Source of the DNA: Streptomyces naganishii JCM 4654
GTDB lineage: Bacteria; Actinomycetota; Actinomycetes; Streptomycetales; Streptomycetaceae
Assembly (NCBI RefSeq): GCF_014650575.1
Contig: NZ_BMVF01000033.1
Span: 1-43,456 of the forward strand
Direction of reading: 5' to 3'
Length of the DNA stretch: 43,456 nucleotides
Shown: piece after piece, positions 16,607 through 24,828 of the stretch
Numbering within the stretch: the first letter of the stretch is position 1
Layout: every line of letters starts with the position of its first letter
Made by a program: the position numbers and the translations under genes
Notes under the pieces: generated by a model
Told to the model about the DNA's origin: nothing
Database searches by the model: none
Seen by the model: only the letters and a program-made list of their open reading frames with translations

Positions 16607-18472
16607 TCAGTCTCGCACCGGGCCGAGCGCGCCGCACAGAGCGGGCGGGCGCTGTGCCCGGTGCCCGGGGGGACGCTCCAGGGGCACGGGTCCGGGCCGG
16701 CCGGACAGGTTGCGGGCGCTCACGGCGTCGCAGAGGCGCTCGGCCGTGCCGATGGCCCGCTGCCAGTCGGGCAGCCGCCGGCCGGGACGGCCGGGCTCGT
16801 CATGGGCGTGCGCGGCGGCGCGGCGGGCCTCGGCGAGCCGGTGGTAGGCGGTCCGGCGCAGCGCGTGCCGCTGGGCCGGGCCCGCCTGTGGCGCGAGGTC
16901 CCGGTAGCGCAGGGCGGCCGCCAGCGCGGCCCCGGTCTGCGCGGCGGCCCGCCCGGCCGCGGACCGCGGCCACAGCGCGAAGTGCGCGACGAGGACGATC
17001 GCGGCGGCCAGCGCGGTGTCGAGGATGCGCGCCCCGTACAGCGGGCGGTGGTCGCCGAGCAGGTCGAGGAGGACGAAGACGACCGCCGTCAGGCCCGTGG
17101 TGGCCAGCGCGTAGTGGCGGCGCACGCCCACGGCCATCAGCGCGCCGAAGGCGGCCACGGCCGCGATCAGCGCGTATGTGCCGGTGGTCAGCAGGACCAC
17201 CGAGCCGATCGCGGCGACCCCGGCGACCGTGCCGGCGCAGCGGTGCAGGGCCCGCCGGAAGACGGGACCGAAGTCGGGCTTGTAGACGAAGGCCACCGTC
17301 ATCGGCAGCCAGTACCCGCGCGGGCCGTGCAGCGCCTCGGCGCACAGCTGCGCCACCAGCACGCAGACCGCCAGCAGCACGGCGTACCGCACCCGGTCCG
17401 CCCGCCCCTGCATCGCCGCGCCGGCCAGCCGGGAGGTGACCTCGTCGGCCCGCACCCGGCCACTTCCGGCATCGAGCGCGAAGAGCGCCCGCAGCCCTGG
17501 CGTGCCGGCGTCCAGCCCCGGGATCTCGGCGGGCCGGCCGACGGGGCCGGGGCCGGGGCGGCGCGTGGCGTCCGGGCGCGGGCCGCCGACGGCATTCGCG
17601 CCGGGCAGTCCGGCCGCGTCCGGACCCCGGCCGCCGGCCGCGTCCGCACGCGGCCCGGTGGGCCGGTCGTACTCGGCAGCCCGGTCGGCCAGGAGCAGGC
17701 GCCGGGCCATGCGGAGGGGTACGTCCGTCACGGACGCCGGCAGCGGGCGGCCCTCCCAGACCAGCGCCGATGTCACCTCGCCCAGCCGGACGGCGACGTG
17801 GAAGGCGGCCAGCAGTGAGGCCGGTTCCGCCCCGGGGGTGGGCCGGGTCAGGTGGTGGCCCATGACCTGGTGGGCCTGGTCGAGGGCCGCGGTCAGGCGC
17901 CGGCGCGCGTCCTCGGCACCGGGGGAGCCCGCCGCGGCCAGCGCGGCCGAGGAGGCCCGGTACACGGCGAGGACGGCGTCCCGCTCGATGTCGTGCCGCC
18001 GCCACAGCCACGGCGTCGCGGAGAGCACGATGACGAGCCCCACCCCGGCGAGCAGCGCGAGCGGCGCCTCCCACCAGGGCCCCGGCACCGGAATACCGCT
18101 GCCGATCGTCACCCCGAGCAGAAGGTGCATGCCGGCCACCGAGGCGATGCGGCCCCGCAGGCTGACCGCGCCCGCCGCCAGCGCCGCGACGACAAGACAC
18201 GCCGTCACCGCCGCCGGGTCTCCCGCGCGCAGCGCGAGCTCGCCGGCGAGCAGCCCGAGGGCGGCGGCCAGGCCCATGCAGCCCAGCCGGCGCACCCTCA
18301 GCCGGTAGGGATCCGAACCGTCCTGGCTCACGCCCCACAGCGCGCCGATCCCCGCGATCACGGCCGGTATGACAAGGCCCGTCCACACCCCGACGAGCAG
18401 CGGCGCGGCGAGCGCGACGGCGGCCCTCGCGGGCACCGCGACCGCGGCCGGGGCGTTGCGCTGCGTCTTCAT
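16607..18472 (-). CDS. FUSC-family (aromatic-acid exporter-like) membrane protein
   Basis: A 621-aa membrane protein with two hydrophobic blocks, about residues 12-165 and 365-510, each of several short helices, separated by a soluble region. This is the FUSC/YccS/AaeB arrangement; related proteins export aromatic acids or toxic compounds. The second block starts RYAVLLAVCVLVAQLCAEAL and contains YWLPMTVAFVYKPDFGPVF, a typical FUSC sequence. Between them (about 255-320) is a low-complexity Pro/Gly/Ala/Arg/Asp stretch with repeated GPDA-like phrases. The ATG at 18472 has AAGGAG 12 bases upstream; the frame is open to 18571. It is followed at five bases by the LysR gene, suggesting local control of efflux. 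Confidence 0.85.
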   Translation of the reverse strand: MKTQRNAPAAVAVPARAAVALAAPLLVGVWTGLVIPAVIAGIGALWGVSQDGSDPYRLRVRRLGCMGLAAALGLLAGELALRAGDPAAVTACLVVAALAAGAVSLRGRIASVAGMHLLLGVTIGSGIPVPGPWWEAPLALLAGVGLVIVLSATPWLWRRHDIERDAVLAVYRASSAALAAAGSPGAEDARRRLTAALDQAHQVMGHHLTRPTPGAEPASLLAAFHVAVRLGEVTSALVWEGRPLPASVTDVPLRMARRLLLADRAAEYDRPTGPRADAAGGRGPDAAGLPGANAVGGPRPDATRRPGPGPVGRPAEIPGLDAGTPGLRALFALDAGSGRVRADEVTSRLAGAAMQGRADRVRYAVLLAVCVLVAQLCAEALHGPRGYWLPMTVAFVYKPDFGPVFRRALHRCAGTVAGVAAIGSVVLLTTGTYALIAAVAAFGALMAVGVRRHYALATTGLTAVVFVLLDLLGDHRPLYGARILDTALAAAIVLVAHFALWPRSAAGRAAAQTGAALAAALRYRDLAPQAGPAQRHALRRTAYHRLAEARRAAAHAHDEPGRPGRRLPDWQRAIGTAERLCDAVSARNLSGRPGPVPLERPPGHRAQRPPALCGALGPVRD

Positions 18473-18564
18473 GGGCGGATCGACTCCTTGCCGGCGTGAG
18501 GGTCCAGGTGCCCTCCAAGGGTCGGCCCGACTGCACGCATGCGTCCAATGCCTGCCGGAAGCGG

Positions 18565-18576
18565 GAAGCATGCTTC
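18565..18576. promoter_or_regulatory. 12-bp palindrome upstream of the FUSC-lysR operon
   Basis: GAAGCATGCTTC is a perfect palindrome about 93 bases before the FUSC start; a second one, ACGCATGCGT, lies at 18535-18544. Both share the GCATGC core and could be binding sites for the LysR protein or another regulator. Confidence 0.4.
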
Positions 18577-18603
18577 ACATGCATACGAGCACTCCATCCC
18601 TCC

Positions 18604-19428
18604 TCACGCGGCCGCCCGCAACGCCTCCCTGCCCGCGCGCGTACGCCGTTCCGGGCGCCAGGTGGCGACCAGCGCGGCGGCGAGGAGCAGTTCGGCGATG
18701 TCCCCGCCGTAGTACATGATCTCCGCGCCCTGCTGGACCTGGCCGACCGGAGCGTGGACGTGGACGAAGAAGCCGCCGTACATCGCCTGGGCGATCAGCG
18801 CGTGCGCGGCCACCGCGCCGCCGAGGTACACCAGCCGCGCCCGCACGCCCGGCCGGTCCGGAGCGGGGTCCGGACCCGCCATCACGTGGGCGAACAGGCA
18901 GCCGGAGAGCAGGAAGTGGACGTGCAGCAGCCAGTGCCCGGCCGGGTGCCGCATGGCCGTGTCGTACAGCGGCGTGAAGTACAGCAGCCCGAGCGTGCCC
19001 GTGCTCAGCAGCAGCGCGACGGCCGGATGGACCAGGACCCGCGCGCACCGTCCCCGCACCACCGCGACCAGGCGGCGCGCACCCTGCGCGGGCAGCGTGC
19101 GCAGCAGCAGGGTGACCGGCGCGGACAGCACCAGCGTGAGGGGCGCGTACATCCCGACGAGCATGTGCTGGGCCATGTGCGCGCGGAAGTCGGTGTGCGC
19201 GGCGGGGGCCAGCGGCGGCAGCAGGGCGAGGGCCAGCAGGGCCAGCCCGGCCAGGAAGGCGGCCGAGCGCGCGCGGCTCCAGCCCAGGGCCGCGTTCCGG
19301 CGCAGGGCACGCCGTACGAGCAGCAGGTAGCCCGCGCCCACGGCGGCGAGCACGAGCAGGGTCAGCACCTGCGCGGGCAGGCCGCCGCCGGCCGTGCCGT
19401 GGTCGTGCATCGAGTGTCCGCCGCCCAT
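18604..19428 (-). CDS. CtaG/caa3-type cytochrome c oxidase assembly protein
   Basis: A 274-aa polytopic membrane protein of the CtaG (caa3-type) family, thought to help assemble or deliver copper to cytochrome oxidase. About seven hydrophobic segments are visible. Conserved His-rich motifs include HTDFRAHMAQHMLVGMYAPL (residues about 75-94), HWLLHVHFLLSGCLFAH (about 157-173) and QAMYGGFFVHV with the following QQGAEIMYYGGDIAEL. The N-terminus MGGGHSMHDHG is His/Met rich and may bind copper. The ATG overlaps the upstream DUF2243 stop by one base (TGATG), so the two genes are coupled. The C-terminal tail WRPERRTRAGREALRAAA is basic and cytosolic. Confidence 0.88.
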   Translation of the reverse strand: MGGGHSMHDHGTAGGGLPAQVLTLLVLAAVGAGYLLLVRRALRRNAALGWSRARSAAFLAGLALLALALLPPLAPAAHTDFRAHMAQHMLVGMYAPLTLVLSAPVTLLLRTLPAQGARRLVAVVRGRCARVLVHPAVALLLSTGTLGLLYFTPLYDTAMRHPAGHWLLHVHFLLSGCLFAHVMAGPDPAPDRPGVRARLVYLGGAVAAHALIAQAMYGGFFVHVHAPVGQVQQGAEIMYYGGDIAELLLAAALVATWRPERRTRAGREALRAAA

Positions 19429-19958
19429 CAGACGGTTTCCCGGACCTGTCCGCCGCCGCTGCCCCGGCACAGCCGTCCGGCGAGCATCAACAGCACCCCG
19501 AAGGCGAGGAACGCGGCGTCCCACCACGCCTGGTACGGGCCGCTGCGCACGTGGTGGATGCCCAGGATCTGGTGGTCCAGGAGACCCTCGACCAGGTTGA
19601 ACAGGCCCCAGCCGGTCAGGATCCAGCCCCACAGCACCCGCGAGGCCCACACCTGCCTGCGGTGGTGCGTGACCCGGCCGTACAGGATGCCGAGGCCCGC
19701 GATCACCGCCACCCAGCACACGGCGTGGAAGATGCCGTCCCAGACGGTGTTCATCTCCAGCCCGGAGACGGTGTGGGGGTCGTAGTACTTCACCCCGATG
19801 CGGTCGTGGTTGGTGCTGGAGAGCATGTGGTGCCACTGGAGCAGCTGGTGCAGCAGGATGCCGTCGACGAAGCCGCCGAGGCCCACTCCGAGCACGATCC
19901 CCGGCAGCCGGATGCTCTGCGCAGTGGGCGGGGCGGGCGCCGCGTCCGTGACCGTCAT
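19428..19958 (-). CDS. DUF2243-family membrane protein
   Basis: A 176-aa four-helix membrane protein. The family-typical blocks are GFVDGILLHQLLQWHHMLS (residues about 32-50), TVWDGIFHAVCW, and the late GLFNLVEGLLDHQILGIHHVR. Several conserved His residues suggest metal or haem binding, but the role is unknown. The ATG at 19958 has GAGGGAG about seven bases upstream; the frame continues upstream without a better start. The gene is coupled to ctaG by a one-base overlap, a pairing that from memory is common in bacteria and hints at a part in cytochrome oxidase assembly or copper handling. Confidence 0.85.
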   Translation of the reverse strand: MTVTDAAPAPPTAQSIRLPGIVLGVGLGGFVDGILLHQLLQWHHMLSSTNHDRIGVKYYDPHTVSGLEMNTVWDGIFHAVCWVAVIAGLGILYGRVTHHRRQVWASRVLWGWILTGWGLFNLVEGLLDHQILGIHHVRSGPYQAWWDAAFLAFGVLLMLAGRLCRGSGGGQVRETV

Positions 19959-20281
19959 CGTGTACTCCCTCTCGTCGGTGGTGACCGGAGCATGGGTTCC
20001 ACGGAGGGTGTCCGGGGTCTCCGGAACCGCCCCCCGGGCCACCCAACCACCGTCCGCCCCGCATCTGCCCGCATGAAAAGAGCCAATTCCGCTTGTGTCC
20101 ACGGCGGTTGGGGCACCGGGACCTGAGGCGCCGACACGGTGGACCTGGCCGGTGGCGTCACCCGAATGCCGTCACGTCCCCCGTCCGTGGGACTCGGGAC
20201 GGACACGCCGGTGCGCTGATCAACGTTTCTGCCAGCCTTCCGGTGCCGGGCGCACCGGCTCGGCGCACAGGGAGGTGGGCG
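19959..20281. other. Gene-free stretch between divergent genes
   Basis: This 323-bp stretch separates the DUF2243 start from the secreted repeat peptide and should hold the promoters of both. I see no open frame with a ribosome binding site, no strong hairpin and no recognised operator. A relatively AT-rich patch lies at about 20075-20100. Confidence 0.5.
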
Positions 20282-20638
20282 TTGTCAGGTCATTTGGGGC
20301 GCATCGGGGGCCGGCAGGTGGTTGCGGTACTGGCGCTCGGGGGCGGGCTGCTGCTCGGCCCCGTGCTGCCGGGAGCGCCTGCCGGCCGGGCGGCCGAGGA
20401 CGGCACCTCGGGCACGGGCGACACCGGTCCCGCGGCCACCGCCCCGGACACGGCCCGAGCCGGCCTCGCAGCGTCCGGCTCGACCGCCCCCGGCCTCGCA
20501 GCGTCCGGCTCGACCGCCCCCGGCCTCGCAGCGTCCGGGTCGACCGCCCCCGGCCTCACCGCCCCCGGCCTTGAACCGGTGCGTCACCGGCCCGGTCCGT
20601 TCCCCGGCGCGGGCCGCCGGTTCAGGGGCGCAGGATGA
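20282..20638 (+). CDS. Putative small secreted repeat protein (118 aa)
   Basis: A TTG start at 20282 with GGGAGG six bases upstream opens a 118-aa frame. The first ~38 residues look like a Sec signal peptide: a basic start (GHLGRIGGRQ), hydrophobic VVAVLALGGGLLLGPVL and an AGRAAED cleavage-like region. The mature part is low-complexity Ala/Gly/Ser/Thr/Pro, with the ten-residue unit GLAASGSTAP three times in a row, followed by a basic Pro/Arg-rich end. No domain is recognisable. It overlaps the end of the convergent alcohol dehydrogenase gene by 17 bases, which weakens the call; it may be a decayed gene. A cell-wall-exposed or adhesive role would be a guess. Confidence 0.5.
   Translation: MSGHLGRIGGRQVVAVLALGGGLLLGPVLPGAPAGRAAEDGTSGTGDTGPAATAPDTARAGLAASGSTAPGLAASGSTAPGLAASGSTAPGLTAPGLEPVRHRPGPFPGAGRRFRGAG
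20461..20550. repeat. 30-bp tandem repeat, three units, coding for a decapeptide
   Basis: Units at 20461-20490, 20491-20520 and 20521-20550 are identical except for one base in the third (GGCTCG to GGGTCG). Each begins CGGCCTCGCAGCGTCCGG and encodes the GLAASGSTAP unit of the secreted peptide. Near-identity suggests recent expansion. Confidence 0.92.
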
Positions 20639-21635
20639 GACGGACGGGGTCGCCCACCTTCTTCTCCAGCCGCTCGACCGCCTCGGCGGCTTCCGCCAGG
20701 GGCAGCACACCGCTGACGGAGGTGGAGAAGTCCACCCGGCCGCCTTCCATGAGCCGCAGGATCTCGGGGAGTGCCACCGGCATGTCCGAGCCGTAGTGGC
20801 CGCGGATCTGCTGCTGGAGATAGCTGAAACGGGTCCCGTCCGCCACCGTGAGCGGCTGGTTCGTCAACCCGACCAGGACCAGCCGCCCCTTGGCGGCGAG
20901 CACGGACAGGGCCTGTTCGCGTACCGCAGCGACCCCCGCGAAGTCGAACGCGGTGGCCAGCCCGGCCCCCGCGGTGACCGCGCGGACGCGGGTACGCAGC
21001 TCGGGGTCGGCGGAGTCCAGGGCCAGGTCGGCCCCGGCGGCCAGCGCCCGCTCACGGGCGACGGGACTGGGGTCGACCGCCACGACGGGACAGGCCCCCA
21101 CCGCGCGCAGCAGCCGTACCGCGTGCACGCCCAGGCCGCCCACGCCCCAGACGCCGACCGCCTCGGCGGGCCGGACCTGGCCGGTGGAGGTGATGGCGCC
21201 CCAGGGCGTGGACACCGCGTCGGGGATGATGGCGCCCTGCTCGAAGGGGACGGCGTCGGGCAGCGGCGTCAGCGCGTCGGCCCTGGACAGCGCGTACTCG
21301 GCCCAGCCGCCGTCGTAGTCCACGCCCCGGGTGAAGACGGCGCCGTCGCGCAGTTCACCCGCGTGCAGCACGACGCGCCGGCCCGGCGGCCAGGCGGTGG
21401 CACCGGGGCCGGCCTCGGCCACCGTGCCCGCCACCTCGTGCCCGAGGGTGACCGTGTCCCCCTCGAGCAGCAGCGGGGTGAGGGTGCCGTCGATCAGGTG
21501 CACGTCGGACAGGCACACCCCGGCCGCCTCCACCTTCACCAGCACCTCTCCCGGGCCCGGCTGGGGCCGCGGCACCTCCTCCACGCGCAGGGTGCGGCTC
21601 GGGACGTGCAGGCGGGCGGCGAGCATCCGCTCCAT
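20622..21635 (-). CDS. Zinc-dependent alcohol dehydrogenase (MDR family)
   Basis: A 337-aa medium-chain dehydrogenase. Catalytic zinc ligands fit Cys41 in AAGVCLSDVH and His66-Glu67 in TLGHEVAG. The nucleotide-binding motif is WGVGGLGVHAVRLLRAVG (about residues 160-177). The four-cysteine structural zinc loop of classical ADHs is absent, since the matching region (VVLHAGELRDGAVFTRGVDYDGGW) has no cysteine. The enzyme should oxidise alcohols or reduce aldehydes with NAD(P); its substrate is not evident. The ATG at 21635 has GAGGAGG upstream with good spacing. A 7-bp inverted repeat (GGTGACC at 21658, GGTCACC at 21681) in its promoter region could be an operator. Confidence 0.88.
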   Translation of the reverse strand: MERMLAARLHVPSRTLRVEEVPRPQPGPGEVLVKVEAAGVCLSDVHLIDGTLTPLLLEGDTVTLGHEVAGTVAEAGPGATAWPPGRRVVLHAGELRDGAVFTRGVDYDGGWAEYALSRADALTPLPDAVPFEQGAIIPDAVSTPWGAITSTGQVRPAEAVGVWGVGGLGVHAVRLLRAVGACPVVAVDPSPVARERALAAGADLALDSADPELRTRVRAVTAGAGLATAFDFAGVAAVREQALSVLAAKGRLVLVGLTNQPLTVADGTRFSYLQQQIRGHYGSDMPVALPEILRLMEGGRVDFSTSVSGVLPLAEAAEAVERLEKKVGDPVRLILRP

Positions 21636-21845
21636 GACATGTCCTCCTCGGCGGGTCGGTGACCACCCCGGCTTCTCGCGGGTCACCCTGCACGCACCGT
21701 ATGGCCACGGGCCGTCCGGAGGCCTCGCGAAGAGACGGGGAGCGGCGCCCGCCGGCCACGGACGCGCGGCCCGGAAGGCGCCGCCGCCGGAACTGGGCTA
21801 CGGTGAATCTCGAGCAGGACGCCGGAACTCCCGGCGGCCGGCCGT

Positions 21846-21916
21846 GCGTTGGTGGTCCAAGGCGAAGACGCCCCGCTTCCCGCGGGGAGATGCAGGTGCG
21901 AGCCCTGCCCGACGCT
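21846..21916 (+). tRNA. tRNA-Gly(UCC)-like gene with non-canonical T loop
   Basis: A full cloverleaf can be drawn. The acceptor arms are GCGTTGG (21846-21852) and CCGACGC (21909-21915) with one G-U pair and T73. The D arm GTC/GAC encloses an AAGGCGAA-type loop. The anticodon stem CCCCG/CGGGG encloses loop CTTCCCG, with U33 and anticodon TCC at 21878-21880. The variable loop AGAT has four bases. The T stem GCAGG/CCTGC encloses TGCGAGC. G1-C72, C2-G71, U73 and C35-C36 are glycine identity features in bacteria. Oddities are G instead of U at position 55, C instead of a purine at 37 and a 3-bp D stem. No CCA is encoded. A 12-bp hairpin terminator follows 11 bases later, and a TACGGT -10-like element lies near 21799. 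It may be a specialised or pseudo-tRNA rather than a translation tRNA. Confidence 0.65.
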
Positions 21917-21927
21917 CGTGGTACGCG

Positions 21928-21963
21928 AGCCCCCACCCGTCGCTCACCGACCGGGTGGGGGCT
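21928..21963. terminator. Perfect 12-bp hairpin terminator after the tRNA-like gene
   Basis: AGCCCCCACCCG (21928-21939) pairs exactly with CGGGTGGGGGCT (21952-21963) across a 12-base loop. It can end the rightward tRNA-like transcript and the leftward aldo/keto reductase transcript. Confidence 0.85.
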
Positions 21964-21986
21964 TCGCCGTTCGTGCCGCCGGCGGG

Positions 21987-23027
21987 TCACATGTTGCCGG
22001 TGCGGGCCTCCCGCCACAGGTCGACGCCGCCGTCGGTGGCGTACTTGTCGATCTCGGCCAGCTCCTCGGCGCTGAATCCGGGGTTCTCCAGCGCGGCCAC
22101 GTTCTGCTCCAGCTGCTCCACCCGGGAGGCGCCGACGACCAGCGAGGTGACCCGCTCGTCGCGCAGCGCCCAGGCGAGGGCCATCTGGGCGAGGGTCTGA
22201 CCGCGGCGGGCCGCGATGTCGTTCAGGGCGCGCAGCCGCCCCAGCATGTCCTCCGACAGCCAGGCCGTGTCGAAGGAGGTGCCCTGCGCGGCGCGCGAGT
22301 CCTTCGGGATGCCGTCGAGGTAACGGCCGGTCAGCAGCCCCTGCGCCAGCGCGGTGAAGCCGATGACGCCGAAGCCCTCCTCCTCGGCCGCCTCCAGCAG
22401 CCCCTCCGTCTCGATCCAGCGGTTGACCATGCTGTACGACGGCTGGTGGATCAGCAGCGGGGTGCCCAGCTCGCGCAGGATCGCGGCGGCCTGCCGGGTG
22501 CGCTCGGCGTCGTAGGAGGAGATGCCCACGTACAGGGCCTTGCCCTGGCGGACGGCGGTGTCCAGGGCGCCCATCGTCTCCTCGAGCGGGGTGCTCGCGT
22601 CCAGCCGGTGGGAGTAGAAGATGTCGACGTAGTCGAGCCCCATGCGGGTGAGCGACTGGTCGAGCGAGGCCAGCATGTACTTGCGGGAGCCGCCGCCCTG
22701 GCCGTAGGGGCCCGGCCACATGTCCCAGCCGGCCTTGGTGGAGATCACCAGCTCGTCCCGGTACGGCGCCAGGTCCCGCTTCATCAGCCGGCCGAAGTTG
22801 ATCTCGGCGGAGCCGTAGGGCGGGCCGTAGTTGTTCGCCAGGTCGTGGTGGGTGATGCCGAGGTCGAAGGCGCGCAGGGCGATCTCGCGCTGGGTCTCGA
22901 AGGACCGGTCGTCGCCGAAGTTGTGCCAGTAGCCCAGCGACAGCACGGGCAGGTCGAGCCCCGAGCGGCCGGTGCGGCGGTAGCGCATGGTGCCGTGGTA
23001 GCGCTCGGGGTCTGCGACGTAGGTCAT
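21987..23027 (-). CDS. Aldo/keto reductase, L-glyceraldehyde-3-phosphate reductase (YghZ/Gpr) type
   Basis: A 346-aa NADPH-dependent reductase with a TIM-barrel fold. The catalytic tetrad is visible as Asp62 in THHDLANNYGPP, Tyr67, Lys98 in VISTKAGWDMWPGPYG and His140 in IFYSHR. The opening MTYVADPERYHGTMRYRRTGRSGLDLPVLSLG and LGYWHNFGDD are typical of the YghZ subgroup, which reduces L-glyceraldehyde 3-phosphate and methylglyoxal-like aldehydes. The ATG at 23027 has GGAG nine bases upstream; the open frame runs on to 23300 without a better start. It is transcribed alone, ending at the hairpin shared with the tRNA-like gene. Confidence 0.92.
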   Translation of the reverse strand: MTYVADPERYHGTMRYRRTGRSGLDLPVLSLGYWHNFGDDRSFETQREIALRAFDLGITHHDLANNYGPPYGSAEINFGRLMKRDLAPYRDELVISTKAGWDMWPGPYGQGGGSRKYMLASLDQSLTRMGLDYVDIFYSHRLDASTPLEETMGALDTAVRQGKALYVGISSYDAERTRQAAAILRELGTPLLIHQPSYSMVNRWIETEGLLEAAEEEGFGVIGFTALAQGLLTGRYLDGIPKDSRAAQGTSFDTAWLSEDMLGRLRALNDIAARRGQTLAQMALAWALRDERVTSLVVGASRVEQLEQNVAALENPGFSAEELAEIDKYATDGGVDLWREARTGNM

Positions 23028-23291
23028 CGGGTGAATCTCCGGGTGGTGCGGTACGGGGGGTCGCGCCGGGTTCGGCGGGACGGACGCACTCCACCTTGCT
23101 CCTGCCTGATCGACAAGTCCAATCGCTGCCCCGCATCGGATTGAGCTGCGCCGCTTCTGAATGCGCCCGCGCCCCCGCGATTCACCCGGACGGGTCGACT
23201 TGCGCCGCTCCGGGCCGCACCGCCGCATCACGCGGGACGCGGCGGGCAGAACAGCAGCGCGTGGGCGGACCCCGCGCGGGAGGTGACCGGC

Positions 23292-23510
23292 GTGCCCCAC
23301 ATCGTCCTCGAGGCCGACTTCTCCTCACCCCGGCAGTGGATCGCGGGGCGCTCGTGGGCCTATCCCGACGGCGGCCCCGTCAACCCAGGCGACGACAAAC
23401 TCGACCACCTCTCGGTGCGCGCGGGCCGTCACCACCCGCCGCCGGACCCGGGGACGACCCGGATGTCCTACGAGGTGGCCCACCTGGTCGTGGAACGCCC
23501 CGGCGGCTGA
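23292..23510 (+). CDS. Short protein, possible remnant of a secreted glycosidase
   Basis: A GTG at 23292 with GGGAGG eight bases upstream opens a 72-aa frame; an earlier GTG at 23283 overlaps that site. The segment FSSPRQWIAGRSWAYP followed by NPGDDKLDHL recalls, from memory, the N-terminal part of some Streptomyces secreted family-16-type glycoside hydrolases, but there is no signal peptide and nothing of the catalytic domain follows. It could be a degraded gene fragment or a small independent protein. I would not assign a function. Confidence 0.4.
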   Translation: MPHIVLEADFSSPRQWIAGRSWAYPDGGPVNPGDDKLDHLSVRAGRHHPPPDPGTTRMSYEVAHLVVERPGG

Positions 23511-23628
23511 GCCAGGTTACGTACAGAAGAACTTAAGGCCATCGATCTTCCACGGCTCTGTGTTCGCGCCCCGCGTGTTGCCTAGCATGAGGCGATCAAC
23601 GTCAGGCACGACCCGTGGGAGGCGCGGA

Positions 23629-24828
23629 ATGCGGTTGGCGGGCCCGGGCGTGCGGTCGCTGCGCCTCTGGGGCGTTTGCGCGCCGGCCGTCGTGCTCGTG
23701 ATCGTCGTCGCGCTGCTCGTCCTCGGCCGCACCTCGCACTCCTCGCGGAACACCGCGGCCGGCCCGCCGCACACCCTGGTCGAGGTGTCGCCGGGCCGCT
23801 GCGGCCGGGGCTGGGACGATCCGCGCCCGGGGGTACAGGTCTTCGACCTGCGCAACACCTCCGACCAGGCCGCCGACGTCTACCTTGAGGACCCCGGCAG
23901 CCGTGCCGTGTACGGCGAGGCCGAGGGCATCGGTCCCGGCACCACGCGGGCGCTGACCGTCCGCCTCGGCAAGGGCGCGTACGCCTTGCGGTGCGTGCCG
24001 GAGGACGCCGACGCGGTCATGGGACCCACCGTCCGCGTCGACCGGGGCGTGAGGGGCCCGGCCGCCGTCGCGGTCACCGTGCACGACCTGATCCCCCCGG
24101 CGATCGCCTACCAGAAGTGGGTGGCCGGGGGACTGGACGAGACCGTGCGGCTGACCGGCGCGCTGCGGGCCGCCGTCGACCGCGGCGACCTGGCGGCGGC
24201 CCGCAGGGCCTGGCTGCCGGCGCACCTCCAGTACGAGCGGCTCGGCGCCGCGTACGACGCCTTCGGCGCCGCGGACCGGCGGATCAACGGCACCGACGCC
24301 GGGCTGCCGCGGGGAGTGCACGACCCGTCCTTCACGGGCTTCCACCGCGTCGAGTACGGGCTGTGGCACGGCGAGGCCGCGCGCACGCTGCGCGCCCCGG
24401 CGGCCGGTCTCGTCAAGGCCGTCACCACCCTGCGCGACGACTGGGCGCAAAACCGCATGGACCCAGCCCAACTCGGTCTGCGCGCCCACGAGATCCTGGA
24501 GAACACCGTGCAGTTCGAGCTGACGGGACGCACCGACTACGGCAGCGGAAGCAGCCTGGCGACCGCCCGGGCCAACCTGGACGGCACCCGGGAGGTCCTG
24601 ACCCGCCTGCGTCCGCTGCTGGCCACGAGGTATGCGCAACTTCCCGGTCTCGAGCGTGAGATGAACGGCGCCCAGTCCCTGCTCGACGGATTCCGCCACG
24701 GCGGCCGGTGGACCCGGCCGGCCGAACTGTCCCGCGCGGACCGCGAGAAGACCGACGCCGTCCTGGGCGACCTGGTGGAACGCCTCGCCTCGGTGGCCAC
24801 CCTGTGCGACCCCCGGAGGACCTCATGA
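23629..24828 (+). CDS. efeO: EfeO iron-uptake lipoprotein-like/secreted protein
   Basis: A 399-aa protein anchored or exported by an N-terminal hydrophobic helix (about residues 14-33). A cupredoxin-like region (about 45-150) is followed by the EfeO/EfeM M75-type helical domain (about 155-390) containing the metal-binding HxxE motif HRVE (239-242) within GFHRVEYGLWHGE. In EfeUOB systems EfeO captures extracellular iron and passes it to the FTR1-like permease EfeU. The ATG at 23629 has GGGAGG six bases upstream. The stop overlaps the efeB start (ATGA). No efeU gene is adjacent, so this pair either uses a distant permease or has another role. Confidence 0.9.
   Translation: MRLAGPGVRSLRLWGVCAPAVVLVIVVALLVLGRTSHSSRNTAAGPPHTLVEVSPGRCGRGWDDPRPGVQVFDLRNTSDQAADVYLEDPGSRAVYGEAEGIGPGTTRALTVRLGKGAYALRCVPEDADAVMGPTVRVDRGVRGPAAVAVTVHDLIPPAIAYQKWVAGGLDETVRLTGALRAAVDRGDLAAARRAWLPAHLQYERLGAAYDAFGAADRRINGTDAGLPRGVHDPSFTGFHRVEYGLWHGEAARTLRAPAAGLVKAVTTLRDDWAQNRMDPAQLGLRAHEILENTVQFELTGRTDYGSGSSLATARANLDGTREVLTRLRPLLATRYAQLPGLEREMNGAQSLLDGFRHGGRWTRPAELSRADREKTDAVLGDLVERLASVATLCDPRRTS

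Noticed and set aside
23517..23628. Iron-regulator (DmdR/IdeR) box before efeO
   Set aside because: Fragments such as TTGCCTAGCATGAG share a few bases with the iron box but no 19-bp palindrome can be drawn.
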